A stretch of 64,000 nt of DNA, taken from positions 72,959,852-73,023,851 of the forward strand of contig NC_084463.1 of NCBI RefSeq assembly GCF_027409185.1, given 5' to 3'. A program made the translations under genes and the position numbers. The notes beneath the pieces are model-generated. The model was not told the DNA's origin, ran no database searches, and saw only the letters and a list, made by a program, of their open reading frames with translations. The DNA comes from Cynocephalus volans (taxonomy: Eukaryota; Chordata; Mammalia; Dermoptera; Cynocephalidae). Below are positions 1 through 10,670 of the stretch, piece after piece (within the stretch, counting starts at the first letter, position 1; each line of letters begins with the position of its first letter).

Positions 1-424
1 CCCCCCCCAATACAGGCACATAAGGGCAAGAGTAAGACAAAGATTTAAGAGCAAGAATGCCCAGTATTGGCACAGCACTTACCTTGGGTATGTATGGATA
101 TGGTGCAGCGGGGGTGTAGGGTTAGGATGTACAGTGTTTTTGCTGGAAGAGTCATGACACTGCTAGGGGAGCAAAAGGTCGTGTGGGGGTCCTAGGGAGA
201 GCAAGTCCAGGCCAGTAGCAAGTGGTCATATTGAAGACAACCAGAGTGAAGGAGCAGGCAACAGGGAGTCATTGGTGACTACTGAGCAAGAGCAATGACA
301 GGATAAGTATAATATCTAAGCCAGCGCCTTGCAAGCACTGATTGCATTTAGAGCTAAATAGATTAAGTATTTGTTTTTAGCATTTATTTATTTATTTATT
401 TGACAAATAAAAATTGTATATATG
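1..424. other. Unassigned intergenic sequence
   Basis: I see no gene or recognisable repeat here beyond a C8 run at the window edge and a short TTTA-repeat near 385-402. The end of the stretch runs into a miniature transposon terminus. Confidence 0.5.
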
Positions 425-448
425 TGGGTACTTCAAAAAGTTCATGGA
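425..448. repeat. Left half of a mariner-type MITE split by L1-A
   Basis: The terminal motif gtacttcaaaaagttcatgg matches the inverted terminus of the complete copy at 18217-18290. Its partner end, ctcactttttgaagtatcct, lies at 7331-7350, beyond the full-length L1. The L1 therefore landed inside this small inverted-repeat element. Family assignment (Tc1/mariner-derived) is inferred from the terminal sequence and is not certain. Confidence 0.6.
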
Positions 449-1987
449 GGCTTTTCAAGATGGCGGCGGGTGCGGCGGCTGGCGCGGAGTAGCTGAGGTG
501 GAAAAGGCGGCCACTGGGACTCAGGCAGCCGGAAAACTTGTGGTCCTTCCTCTCGCCATCTCTTAAGGGAGGACTGCTGCTGCTGACCGGTCGTGGGGGG
601 TGACCGCCACTTTGCCCCCGGCAGGAGAGGCTGCCTCATTTACAGACAACAGCTTTGAAGTGTGGAGCAGGAAAAGAACTGATTCTTAGCTGCAAAAGTG
701 AGTCTCGAAAAAGGGAACACGGCGCCAGGGCTGCTGTGGATGCAGCCAGGATCCCGGAGGCCGGGGCCGCACTGAAGGCGGCCAGCTGCCCTATTCAGGA
801 TTCGAGGTTTCAGGCCGGCATTAAAGAAGATTCCTGGGAGCGCCCGAGCCGCGCCGCGACTGAACAGCCCGAGGCGGCAGCGGCCGAGAACTGGGAAAGG
901 CGGCAAACCAGAGACAGAGAGCGAGCACCCGACCTGGCACAGCACTGTGAGTGATCCCTGGCACAGCTCTGTTCGGGGGGTGGATGCCCACGCGGCACCC
1001 CAGCACCACCAGCCCACTCACCGCCCGTGCTGCCTCCATTTTCCCAGGTACGGGCAGCTCCGCCCTGCTCGGCCATCACTGAGCCCTCCCACTTGCTGGC
1101 CTGGCGCCAGGCTTTCCGGAGCCTGCGGACCGGCCTTGGCTCCCACTCCCTCTGCGGTTCTCTGGCGGGGCTGGTGGCGGAGGGCGTCCCAGGCCAGTTT
1201 CGGGAGGGCAAGGAAGTACGGGCGGGCCGACTGTCACTCCACCATACCCTGGACTCCGGCCCCAGGTAAACTCCCTGTTACTGGGAGGCAGATACCATCT
1301 GTGCTGCCACCAGTTTGGAAAAAAGCCTAACGAATTTCTGGTTGGGAATAGTGTGGTAGGAGAGTTCCCAGGTCCGCTTGAACCTGCCGGAACCAGGCTG
1401 CAGGTGGGCGCTAGACTCGGTTTATACTGGGGGGATACAAAGGTGAACAAGACCCGAGAAAGATCTACATAGTGCCACAAAGGCACCCAGAGAGACCGGT
1501 CGTCTGTGCCCAGCAGAAACCTGGTAGACTTCCTGGGCGAGGCGGTACCGAGCAGGGTCTTGAAGGCCCAGCTGTTAGACGAGGGGTGCAGAAGACACGC
1601 CCCAGTCCAGCACAGTGCGCACAGAGTGGGGAGACGTGCGGCCAGAGAGGCGGAGACTCGACAAAAACCACACACCCGGTGGGGTCGCTACTGCACGATC
1701 TAACAGCCTGGGCCAGAGCACACGGAACAGGGAGAAGTCCAGCACAGGAAGTGAAAGCTCAACAGAGATCACACACCCTGTGGTACGTGACCCACCAGCC
1801 CAGCAGAATCCAAGCTGACCAGAAAGGTGGCTCCCCGGAGAAGCCCAAGACCCGAGGCAACCACACACACAAGGCACTAGAGGCCAACTGAGCAGTCATG
1901 GAGGGAGCCATACCAAATTGGCAACCACAGCAACATCCTAGTTAGTCATTAGTCTCAAACTGGTGAACTGTGAAACCCCCGGCCACA
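449..1987 (+). promoter_or_regulatory. L1-A 5'UTR with internal promoter and YY1-type site
   Basis: A GC- and CpG-rich leader of about 1.5 kb precedes ORF1. It opens with CAAGATGGC at 456-464, a YY1-type motif in the same position as the YY1 site that helps place transcription starts in human L1. The rest of the leader is about 1.3 kb of GC-rich DNA, becoming A-rich just before ORF1. Several overlapping open frames on both strands are most likely a by-product of high GC content. Promoter activity is inferred from family knowledge. Confidence 0.75.
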
Positions 1988-2968
1988 ATGAATAAACACC
2001 AAAAAAAAGATACCAGAAATACAAAAAATCAAGAAAGTACACCACCAAAAGTTAATAAATCTCAAACTCTAGATCCTATAGAACAAGAAGCCCTTGAAAT
2101 GACTGACAAGGAATTTCGAGTGATAATTCTAAAGAAACTGAATGAGATACAAGAAAACTCAGCTAGACATCATGATGAAATGAGGAAAAGTATACAGGAT
2201 CTGAAAGAGGAAATGTACAAGGAAATCAATGTCCTGAAAAAAAATGTAGAAGAACTTGCTGAACTGAAGAAGTTATTCAACGAAATAAAAAACACAACGG
2301 AGAGTTTAACCAGCAGGCTTGTCGAAGTTGAAGAGAGAACCTCTGAACTTGAAGATGGGCTGTTTGAAATAACACAAGCAGACAAAAAGAAAGAAAAAAG
2401 AATCAAGGACATGGAAGAAAATCTGAGAGAGATATCAGACAACCATAAGCGATCAAATATCCGAGTCATGGGTATTCCAGAAGGGGAGGAAAATGGAGAT
2501 TCCATTGAAAACATATTCAACAAAATAGTGGCAGAAAACTTCCCAGGTATAGGAAAAATCACAGATCTTCAGATCCAGGAAGCTCAACGATCTCCAAACG
2601 TATTCAACCCAAAAAGGCCTTCTCCAAGACATGTCATAGTCAAATTGGCAAAACTCAGAGACAAAGAGAGAATCTTAAAAGCTGCAAGAGAGAAGCGTCA
2701 AATCACCTATAAGGGAGCCCCAATCAGGTTAACATCAGACGTTTCATCACAAACCCTAAAAGCTAGAAAGGAATGGGATGATATTTTCAAAATACTAAAA
2801 GACAAAGATTGCCAGCCAAGAATACTCTACCCTGCAAGGCTATCCTTCCGAAATGAGGGGCAAATAGTATATTTCTCAGACAAACAAAAACTGCGGGAGT
2901 TCACTACCACAAGACCACCCTTACAAGAAATCCTCAAGGGAGTACTGGGTTTGGTTCCTGAAAAATAA
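1988..2968 (+). CDS. L1-A ORF1p, RNA-binding protein
   Basis: This 326-residue frame is intact. The start chosen is ATG 1988 (MNKHQKKDTRN), because the in-frame upstream extension begins with GTG, not ATG. In L1, ORF1p is a trimeric RNA-binding chaperone that coats its own mRNA to form the RNP needed for retrotransposition. The visible layout is a basic N-terminus, a long charged coiled-coil region (about residues 40-150, rich in E/K/L heptads), an RRM-like segment beginning near residue 157 (SNIRVMGIPEGEENGDSIEN), and the C-terminal domain with RPSPRHVIVKLAK, REKRQITYKG, QPRILYPARLSF and a final TTRPPLQEILKG. Its length is close to that of human ORF1p. About 190 nt separate it from ORF2 in the usual bicistronic arrangement. 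It is probably translatable, but the element's ORF2 is broken. Confidence 0.9.
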   Translation: MNKHQKKDTRNTKNQESTPPKVNKSQTLDPIEQEALEMTDKEFRVIILKKLNEIQENSARHHDEMRKSIQDLKEEMYKEINVLKKNVEELAELKKLFNEIKNTTESLTSRLVEVEERTSELEDGLFEITQADKKKEKRIKDMEENLREISDNHKRSNIRVMGIPEGEENGDSIENIFNKIVAENFPGIGKITDLQIQEAQRSPNVFNPKRPSPRHVIVKLAKLRDKERILKAAREKRQITYKGAPIRLTSDVSSQTLKARKEWDDIFKILKDKDCQPRILYPARLSFRNEGQIVYFSDKQKLREFTTTRPPLQEILKGVLGLVPEK

Positions 2969-3155
2969 CTACCACTGCCATAAAAACCCAAGAAAAATCT
3001 AAACCCGCTAGTATAATAAAAATGGCATTCATGAAGAGAAAACAAGCTAACAAAAACACTATCTACAACCTAAGGAACCAACAAACACAGAAAACAAACA
3101 GTAAATCAGAAAGCAAGGAACAAAAGACACTTAAGACAACCAAACAACCAATAAA

Positions 3156-6100
3156 ATGCTAGGAATAAATCAACACCTTTCAATAACAACTCTTAATGTA
3201 AAAGGCTTAAATTCCCCAATTAAAAGACACAGACTGGCTGACTGGATCAAAAAGCAGGACCCAACTATATGCTGTCTACAAGAGACCCACCTCACCCATA
3301 AAGATTCACACAGACTAAGAGTGAAAGGATGGAAAAAGATTTACCATGCAAACAGAAAAGAAAAACGAGCTGGAGTAGCTATTCTTATATCTGACAAAAT
3401 AGACTTTAAACTAAAAACCATAAAAAGAGACAATGAGGGACACTACTTAATGATAAAAGGACTGATCCATCAAGAAGACATAACAATCATAAATATGTAC
3501 GCACCCAATGTTGGAGCAGCCAGATTTATAAAACAAACTCTATTAGACCTAAAGAAGGAAATAGACACTAATACCATAATAGCAGGGGACCTAAACACCC
3601 CACTGTCAATATTAGACAGATCATCTAGGCAAAGAATCAGTAGAGAAACACAAGATCTAAACAAGACTCTAGACCAATTGGAATTGGCAGATATCTACAG
3701 AACATTCCACCCAACAACCTCAGAATATTCATTCTTCTCATCAGCACATGGATCATTCTCCAGGATAGATCACATATTAGGTCACAAATCAAGTCTCAAT
3801 AAATTCAAAAAAATTGGAATTATCCCATGTATCTTCTCAGACCACAATGGATTAAAACTAGAAATTAATAACAAACAAACCTCTGGAAACTATACAAACA
3901 CATGGAAGTTAAACAGCATTCTACTTAATGACATATGGGTCCAAGAAGAAATCAAGCAGGAAATCAAAAAATTTATTGAAACTAATGAAAACAATGATAC
4001 ATCATACCAAAACCTGTGGGATACTGCAAAAGCAGTATTGAGGGGAAAATTTATTGCATTAAACGCTCACTTCAGAAGAATAGAAAGATGGCAAGTGAAC
4101 AACCTAACACTTCACCTTAAAGAACTAGAAAAACAAGAACAATCCAAACCTAAAGTTAGCAGACGGAAAGAAATCATTAAGATCAGAGCAGAACTGAATG
4201 AAATTGAAAACCAAAAAACAATTCAAAAGATCAACGAATCAAAAAGTTGGTTTTTTGAAAAGATAAATAAAATTGACAAACCATTAGCATGGCTAACAAA
4301 AAAAAGAAGAGAGAAGACTCAAATAACAAAAATTAGAAATGAAAAAGGCGATATTACAACTGATTCATCTGAAATACAAGGAATCATTCGAGACTACTAT
4401 AAACAACTATACGCCAACAAATTTGAAAATCTGGAGGAAATGGATAAATTTCTGGACACACACAAGCTCCCAAAACTGAACCGTGAAGACGTAGAAAATT
4501 TGAACAGACCAATAACAATAAAGGAGATTGAAGCTGTTATCAGAAGGCTCCCAACAAAGAAAAGCCCAGGACCAGATGGATTCACAGCAGAATTTTACCA
4601 AACATTCAAAGAGGAATTGACACCGATTCTTTACAAACTATTCCAAAAGATTGAAACGGACGCAATCTCCCAAACTCATTCTATGAAGCAAACATCATCC
4701 TGATACCAAAACCAGGTAAAGATATAACCAAAAAAGAAAACTACAGGCCAATATCCCTGATGAATATAGATGCAAAAATCCTCACTAAATTACTAGCAAA
4801 CAGAATACAGCAACACATACGAAAAATTATTCATCACGATCAAGTGGGATTCATCCCAGGGATGCAAGGTTGGTTCAACATACGCAAATCAATAAATGTG
4901 ATACACCATATTAATAAACTCAAACACAAGGACCATATGATCATCTCTTTAGATGCTGAAAAAGCATTTGATAAAGTTCAGCACTCATTCATGACAAAGA
5001 CCCTCTATAAGTTAGGTATAGAGGGAAAGTATCTCAACATAATTAAAGCCATATATGCCAAACCCACAGCCAATATCATCCTGAATGGGGAAAAGCTGAA
5101 AGCTTTTCCTTTAAGAACAGGAACTAGACAAGGATGCCCACTCTCACCACTCCTATTCAACATAGTGTTGGAAGTACTAGCCAGAGCAATCAGAGAAGAG
5201 AAGGAAATAAAGGGCATCCAGATTGGAAAAGATGAAGTCAAACTGTCCCTGTTTGCAGATGACATGATCCTATATATCGAACAGCCTAAAACCTCTACAA
5301 AAAAACTGTTGGAATTGATAAATGATTTCAGCACAGTAGCAGGATACAAAATCAACACACAAAAATCAATAGCATTTCTTTTCTCCAATAGTGAACATGC
5401 AGAAAGAGAAATCAAGAAAGCCTGCCCATTTACAATAGCCACCAAAAAAATAAAATACTTAGGAATTGAGTTAACCAAGGAGGTGAAAAATCTCTATAAT
5501 GAGAACTACAAACCACTGCTGAGAGAAATTAGAGAGGATACAAGAAGATGGAAAGATATCCCATGCTCTTGGATTGGAAGAATCAACATAGTGAAAATGT
5601 CCATACTACCCAAAGTGATATACAAATTCAATGCAATCCCCATCAAAATTCCAAAGACATTTTTCTCAGAAATGGAAAAAACTATCCAGACATTTATATG
5701 GAACAATAAAAGACCACGCATAGCCAAAGCAATGTTGAGCAAAAAAAATAAAGCTGGAGGCATAACACTACCTGACTTTAAGCTATACTACAAAGCTATA
5801 GTAACCAAAACAGTATGGTACTGGCATAAAAACAGACACACTGACCAATGGAATAGAATAGAGAATCCAGAAATCAACCCACACACTTACTGTCAGCTGA
5901 TCTTTGACAAAGGCATCAAGCCTATTCAGTGGCGAAGGGACTGCCTCTTAAGCAAATGGTGCTGGGACAACTGGATATCCATATGCAGGAGAATGAAACT
6001 TGATCCATACCTCTCGCCGTATACTAAAATCAACTCAAAATGGATTAAGGATTTAAATATACACCCTGAAACAATAAAACTTCTTAAAGAAAACATAGGA

Positions 6101-6982
6101 GAAACACTTCAGGAAATAGGTCTGGGCACAGACTTCATGAATACGACCCCAAAAGCACGGGCAACCAAAGGAAAAATAAACAAATGGGATTATATCAAAC
6201 TAAAAAGCTTCTGCACAGCAAAAGAAACAATTAAAAGAGTTAAAAGACAACCAACAGAGTGGGAGAAAATATTTGCAAAATATACATCTGACAAAGGATT
6301 AATATCCAGAATATATAAGGAACTCAAACAACTGTACAAGAAGAAAACAAGCAACCCAATTAAAAAATGGGCAAAAGAGCTAAGTAGGCATTTCTCTAAG
6401 GAAGATATACAAATGGCCAACAGACATATGAAAAAATGCTCAACATCACTCAGCATCCGGGAAATGCAAATCAAAACCACATTGAGATACCATCTAACCC
6501 CAGTTAGGATGGCTAAAATCCAAAAGACTATGAACGATAAATGCTGGCGAGGCTGCGGAGAAAAAGGAACTCTCATACATTGTTGGTGGGACTGCAAAAT
6601 GGTGCAGCCTCTATGGAAAATGGTATGGAGGTTCCTCAAACAATTGCAGATAGATCTACCATACGACCCAGCTATCCCACTGTTGGGAATATACCCAGAA
6701 GAATGGAAATCATCAAGTCGAAGGTATACCTGTTTCCCAATGTTCATCGCAGCCCTCTTTACAATAGCCAAGAGTTGGAACCAGCCCAAATGCCCATCAT
6801 CGGATGAGTGGATACGGAAAATGTGGTACATCTACACAATGGAATACTACTCAGCTATAAAAACGAATGAAATACTGCCATTTGCAACAACATGGATGGA
6901 CCTTGAGAGAATTATATTAAGTGAAACAAGTCAGGCACAGAAAGAGAAATACCACATGTTCTCACTTATTGGTGGGAGCTAA
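3156..6982 (+). pseudogene. L1-A ORF2p (endonuclease/reverse transcriptase), frameshifted
   Basis: ORF2p nicks target DNA and reverse-transcribes L1 RNA there. The ATG at 3156 opens a 515-codon frame that ends at 4703. The rest continues in another frame to 6982. Comparison with copy D shows one A missing in the run near 4664, about codon 503. Allowing for it, the length would be 1275 residues, the same as human ORF2p. The APE-type endonuclease residues are in place: N14, E43 (QETH), D145 and N147 (GDLN), D205 and H230 (SDH). The RT catalytic motif FADD (5252-5263, about residue 700) and the C-terminal cysteine/histidine cluster (C1130, CWRGC...HCWWDC) lie beyond the frameshift. As read, only a truncated endonuclease-containing product is possible. 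A sequencing error in the A run would be the trivial alternative. Confidence 0.92.
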
Positions 6983-7253
6983 AAATTAATATATAAATTC
7001 ACACACACACACACACAGACACACACACACACACACACGCACACAAACCGGGGGGGGGGGGAAGAAGATATAACAACCACAATTATTTGAAGTTGATATG
7101 ACAAGCAAACAGAAAGGACATTGTTGGGGGGGTGGGGGGGAGGGAGAAGGGAGGGAGGTTTTGGTGACGGGGAGCAATAATCAGCCACAATGTATATCGA
7201 CAAAATAAAATTTAAAAAAAAATAAATAAATAAATAAAAAAAAAAAAAAAAAA
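6983..7253 (+). other. L1-A 3'UTR: CA repeat, G-tracts, A-rich tail
   Basis: The 3'UTR contains a (CA)n run at about 7001-7046, a G-run at 7050-7061, and a second set of G-tracts at about 7126-7158 able to form a G-quadruplex. It ends with AATAAA-type signals (about 7203-7240) in an A-rich, TAAA-interrupted tail. A purine-rich, G4-prone 3'UTR is a known conserved feature of mammalian L1. The same arrangement recurs in copies B, C, D and E, with length differences in the CA and G runs. Confidence 0.85.
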
Positions 7254-7267
7254 AAAAAGTTCATTGA

Positions 7268-7350
7268 AAGATTGTATTTTATTTATTTTTATTTTATTTA
7301 TTATTAATATCTTTTAATTTTATTTTTCCACTCACTTTTTGAAGTATCCT
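7268..7350. repeat. Right half of the mariner-type MITE split by L1-A
   Basis: This continues from the 3' target-site copy and ends with ctcactttttgaagtatcct, the inverse of the left terminus at about 425-448. The interior is AT-rich (ATTTTATTT). Removing L1-A and one target-site copy gives an element of roughly 105-110 bp. Confidence 0.55.
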
Positions 7351-7351
7351 A

Positions 7352-7605
7352 ATATTTATCATGTACAACATGTTGTTTTGAAATATGTGCATATTGTGGA
7401 ATAGCTAAATGGAGCTAATTATGATATGAATTATTTCACATACTTATTTTTTTTGTGGTGAGAACATTTAAAATCTGGTCTCAGCAATTTTCAAGAGCAT
7501 GCAACATTGTTATTAACTATAGTCATCATGAAGTACAATAGATCTCTTGAACTTATTCCTTCTAACTGAAATTGTGTATCCTTTGACCAATATCTCCCCT
7601 TTTAA
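7352..7605 (-). mobile_element. Old L1 3'UTR fragment
   Basis: The segment reads as the complement of the old primate/eutherian-type L1 3'UTR, with recognisable blocks such as gtggtgagaacatttaaaat, attaactatagtcatcatg and acaatagatctcttgaactt. It is heavily substituted and has no coding potential. Confidence 0.65.
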
Positions 7606-7833
7606 ATACTTTCAAATAAGTATTTAAAATTTAGATGATGGCTATTTTAAATAATTCTACCTGCTGGTTCATCTGGGTAGTAATGAGGTAGGTGCACGGT
7701 TTTCCTGGGCTCAAGTTGCAGGACATGCCTCTGGGTTACAGACATTCCCCAAGGTTTCAGATCCATCCTCTAGACCCTCCCCTAGAGGAAAGTTATTGTT
7801 ACTAGTGGAACCTATTTTCAGTACCAACAGGAG

Positions 7834-7953
7834 GAAATTGAGAACTCAGGGGCCTGGCTTATGCAAATCCAGTGGCTGGGCATGCTCAGTAGAGAAATTG
7901 AGAACTCAGGGGCCTGGCTTATGCAAATCCAGTGGCTGGGCATGCTCAGTAGA
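7834..7953 (+). repeat. Perfect 60-bp tandem duplication with octamer motif
   Basis: Two identical 60-bp units (7834-7893, 7894-7953) each carry ATGCAAAT (7861-7868 and 7921-7928), the POU/Oct octamer. They lie directly upstream of the TATATAA at 7961, as an enhancer repeat would in a U3 region. Confidence 0.9.
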
Positions 7954-8204
7954 GAAGGGTTATATAACCCTGGTAGGTGAATGACCTTCCACTAGAGGTG
8001 CTAGAGAGCACAGAATGTTCTTGAATATGTCTGGTGCATGTGATAGGATCTGACCAATGAACATGCTCCAAAGAGGAGACTAACTGAGCATGTGCAAGAC
8101 TATATTACATAACTAGGGACCACCCCCTTAATTGAATATTCATTAGACAGAAAAACTATAGAAGCTAAATCCCAGCAGAAGGTGGGGTTGTTGCTTGCTC
8201 TCCT

Positions 8205-8535
8205 AGAGCCAGCCTGCACTCTGCCTGTGGAGTGTGTATTTCTTTCTTTTTGTATCAAACTTATTTTCAGCAAGTTGTTGCTCACTTTCCTGGGGCCAAC
8301 CCGCACTTCACTGGCTGAGAAATGTATGCTTTACTTTTGTATTACTTTTGGCAGGTGGCTGCTTACTCTCTTCAGCCAGCCTGCACCCTGTACCAAACTT
8401 TAAGCATGTATTTCTTACTTTTGTATTAAACTTGGTGTGGGCCCTGCTCAGTCTCTGGAGCTATGACACCCTCTCTCTGTGAAATCTGTATCTCTTATTC
8501 ATTATATCAAACCTGTTCTCACTTTCTACTGTGTC
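8205..8535 (+). repeat. Four imperfect ~80-bp repeats inside the LTR-like element
   Basis: Successive units share the order (c)cagcctgca..., tgtgtattt-ctta/cttt, tttgtatcaaac or tttgtattaaac, then a ctcact/ctcagtct end. The units begin near 8205, 8290, 8370 and 8455. They are diverged, so the array is older than the 60-bp duplication. Confidence 0.5.
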
Positions 8536-8642
8536 TCTGCTCTTAAATTCTTTCCTATGGCAGAGTCAAGAACCTGGTTAGAGGATGGGGCAGGATGAGG
8601 CCGACTGTCAGGCCCCCTGGACCCTACCTCGGACATTAGTAA

Positions 8643-9018
8643 GAAAGTAAAACCCATACTTTTCATGGAGGTAATATATGAACGCAAAAAAGACTTTGAA
8701 GTGTTTCCATGACTTAGTTATAATTAAAATATATCTTACTTTACTCAGCAAATATAGAACAAAATTAATTATCATTTTTAATTGAAAGATTATTTGAAAT
8801 TATTTTATACAGCTGCTTTGAAAATTTATAGTCTCATAAAGCTCAACTCTCTTTCTTAGTGAATTTTCTTTGAGGCTTCTGCGTAATATAAATCTGATGA
8901 TCTCACAGATTATGAAGCAGAAAAGTCTATATATTTCTTCCCACATAGCAAATTGGTAGTGGTGAGTTCGTAGTCAAGAGTCTTGGTATCACCTACCATG
9001 TTACTGTCTGTGTTGTCT
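8643..9018. other. Unassigned sequence
   Basis: This is AT-rich intergenic DNA in which I recognise no gene or repeat. Confidence 0.4.
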
Positions 9019-9019
9019 T

Positions 9020-9125
9020 CTGTGAGGCACTGCACTCCTCTGGGGCAGCACGTGTCTTATTCATCTTCTGAAGCCCAGAACTTAGTACACTGTCTGGCAC
9101 ATAATAGGGATTAAGTGTATGATTG
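9020..9125 (+). mobile_element. L2 3'-end fragment
   Basis: The pattern gaggcactgc...cagcacgtgtcttattca...agaacttagtacactgtctggcacataat matches the L2 3' end that normally precedes an aataaat tail. Confidence 0.5.
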
Positions 9126-9244
9126 CTCATTTGCTGTCATTAAATTTATTGCAGAAGAGTCTTATCAACAAGGCCATAAGAGGATCCCATTTTGTCTCTT
9201 CTGTTAATCTGATAAATTATGCAGATGTAGCTTGTGGTAGTGCT

Positions 9245-9510
9245 TCTGACAAAGAGCAGACGTCTGGGGTCCCGTCTGATGCTCTGTGACCTGTATTCAG
9301 ATCTCTGCTGTGTTAGTGTCCAGACACATAAAATTAGCTTCTACAAAACTTAGCTTTTGCATTTGCAAAGTGGGCTACCCATACCTACATTCAGAGAGTT
9401 GTGAGGGTTAAAGAAAATCATATAGCTGGAAGCGAATAACAGTTATTAAGCACCTGCTATGAGCCTGGAACTGTTTCACTCAGCTACTAATCTGCTAGAA
9501 CCCTACTTAT
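9245..9510 (+). mobile_element. MIR fragments
   Basis: Traces of the MIR core appear as gatctctgctgtgtta..., gcatttgcaaagtggg, and a second segment ttattaagcacctgctatgagcctggaactg. Strong divergence indicates an ancient tRNA-derived SINE. Confidence 0.4.
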
Positions 9511-9659
9511 TCTCAATGGGGCAGTACTTCGGACTGCTTTCCTCATAGTGATGTGGAAGTCTCATTAAATTTGAACCTATGGAGTTAATTTCAAGACCGT
9601 TAGGTGTACTACAGCTGCTTAGCTAATTATAAAATCACTACATGTCTTTAACAATTCTT

Positions 9660-9905
9660 TTCTTCCATCTATTTCCTCTAGCACAAAGTCCTCGTGGTTC
9701 TTCCTTTGGAATTACGCCTTACATCCCAACCCTTCTTCTGATTCCTCTTGCTACAGTATAACAACAGGCTCTTGACTCCAAGCTGAATTATTGCAATAAC
9801 TTCTTAACCATTTGTTCTACTCTTCTATTTCTGTTTTTCCTTTTCAATACATGCCTGCTAGATTTATCTTCCTGAATCATCCATTTAGATTATGATTTAC
9901 AAAAT
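9660..9905 (+). mobile_element. L2 fragment
   Basis: The blocks tgaattattgcaataacttctta and ctgctagatttatcttcctgaa are diverged versions of the conserved L2 3' region. No open frame is present. Confidence 0.45.
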
Positions 9906-10495
9906 GAATTTAGAATTATGATTACAAAATGTTGGGATTTCAGAGTATTTCACCCAGCCTTATTCAAAAAACAAAACAAAATAAAAGCTAAAAACTATTT
10001 TTCCTTAATATTTTTAATGCAATAATTTTTAAAATAGTAGGAAGAACATCTTACCAAATATAAGATATTCCATCAATTTAATACTTTTACTTACATGTAA
10101 TTTATTAGATAGTGTCCTTGTTTTCCTCTTATAAATGAGATCATTAAAAACTTCACCATAGATCAATATTCAGAAACACTAAAAGATGTATACAGCTTTT
10201 CTTATAGGTGTTTGGAGCCAAGGGCAATCTCTAAAACGAAGACCCAACCAGTAGCTGAGGAAGTGGGGTGAAAGGGCAAGACAAGGAATGAGAATAACTT
10301 TTCCCATCAACTCTAATGAACTAGTCACTTTGCTATTTTCCTTCCCCCTTACCTCCCTAACCTAACTAAATGTTTCGTTACACCACTCACCTTTGCTATG
10401 GGGATCTTTCACGATCCGTGATCACACACATCTTGCCTAGCTCATCACTTGATTAGGGTAAAAAAAAATATGAAGTGGCCGTCATATATCCCAAA
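9906..10495. other. Unassigned sequence
   Basis: I see no gene or recognisable element here. Confidence 0.4.
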
Positions 10496-10670
10496 TCATA
10501 GGCTTTGGACTCAAGCAGCTCTGCCTTAGAAACCTCAGGTCTACTGCTAAACTGACAAACTCAGGTAAGTTTCTTAAAATATTGGGTAAAAAATGTCGAG
10601 TACATATAGTTCTCGATGTGTCACAATTGCTCAATAATCGGTAGTTATCCTATTCTAACTTTATTTTAGG
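10496..10670 (+). mobile_element. MIR element
   Basis: The MIR signature reads ataggctttggactcaagcag, ctcaggtaagtttcttaaaa, then caattgctcaataatcggta as a diverged 3' end. It has the right order and length for a near-complete MIR. Confidence 0.6.

Larger units (their letters stand above)
449..7253 (+). mobile_element. Full-length young LINE-1 (copy A)
   Basis: This is a complete L1 of about 6.8 kb with a 5'UTR (449-1987), ORF1 (1988-2968), an inter-ORF spacer, ORF2 (3156-6982), a 3'UTR and an A-rich tail. It is flanked by near-identical direct repeats: aaaaagttcatgga at 435-448 and aaaaagttcattga at 7254-7267. The intact ORF1, long tail and near identity to the other young copies here indicate a recent insertion. 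It cannot be autonomous as read, because ORF2 carries a 1-nt deletion. It sits inside a mariner-type MITE in the intergenic region upstream of TRPC6. Confidence 0.95.
7684..8636 (+). mobile_element. Probable solo LTR (endogenous retrovirus-like)
   Basis: The block is about 950 bp, begins TG and is flanked by a 6-bp direct repeat, tagtaa (7678-7683 and 8637-8642). It contains a perfect 60-bp tandem duplication (7834-7953), a TATA box (TATATAA, 7961-7967), pyrimidine-rich R/U5-like sequence with several polyadenylation-like motifs, and no coding content. This order (enhancer repeat, TATA box, poly(A) region) is what an LTR looks like. The 3' end reads GGACAT rather than the canonical CA, so the exact edge is uncertain. 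I cannot name the family or find internal viral genes nearby. Confidence 0.6.

Noticed and set aside
947-1891. Sense-strand frames of 100-140 codons in the L1-A leader
   Set aside because: These lie in GC-rich 5'UTR, overlap one another and are differently interrupted in copy D. They are treated as leader sequence.
6190-6831. 213-codon frame antisense to the end of ORF2 in copy A, repeated in copies C and D
   Set aside because: It is the mirror of a conserved coding region. Its conservation is explained by ORF2 on the other strand.
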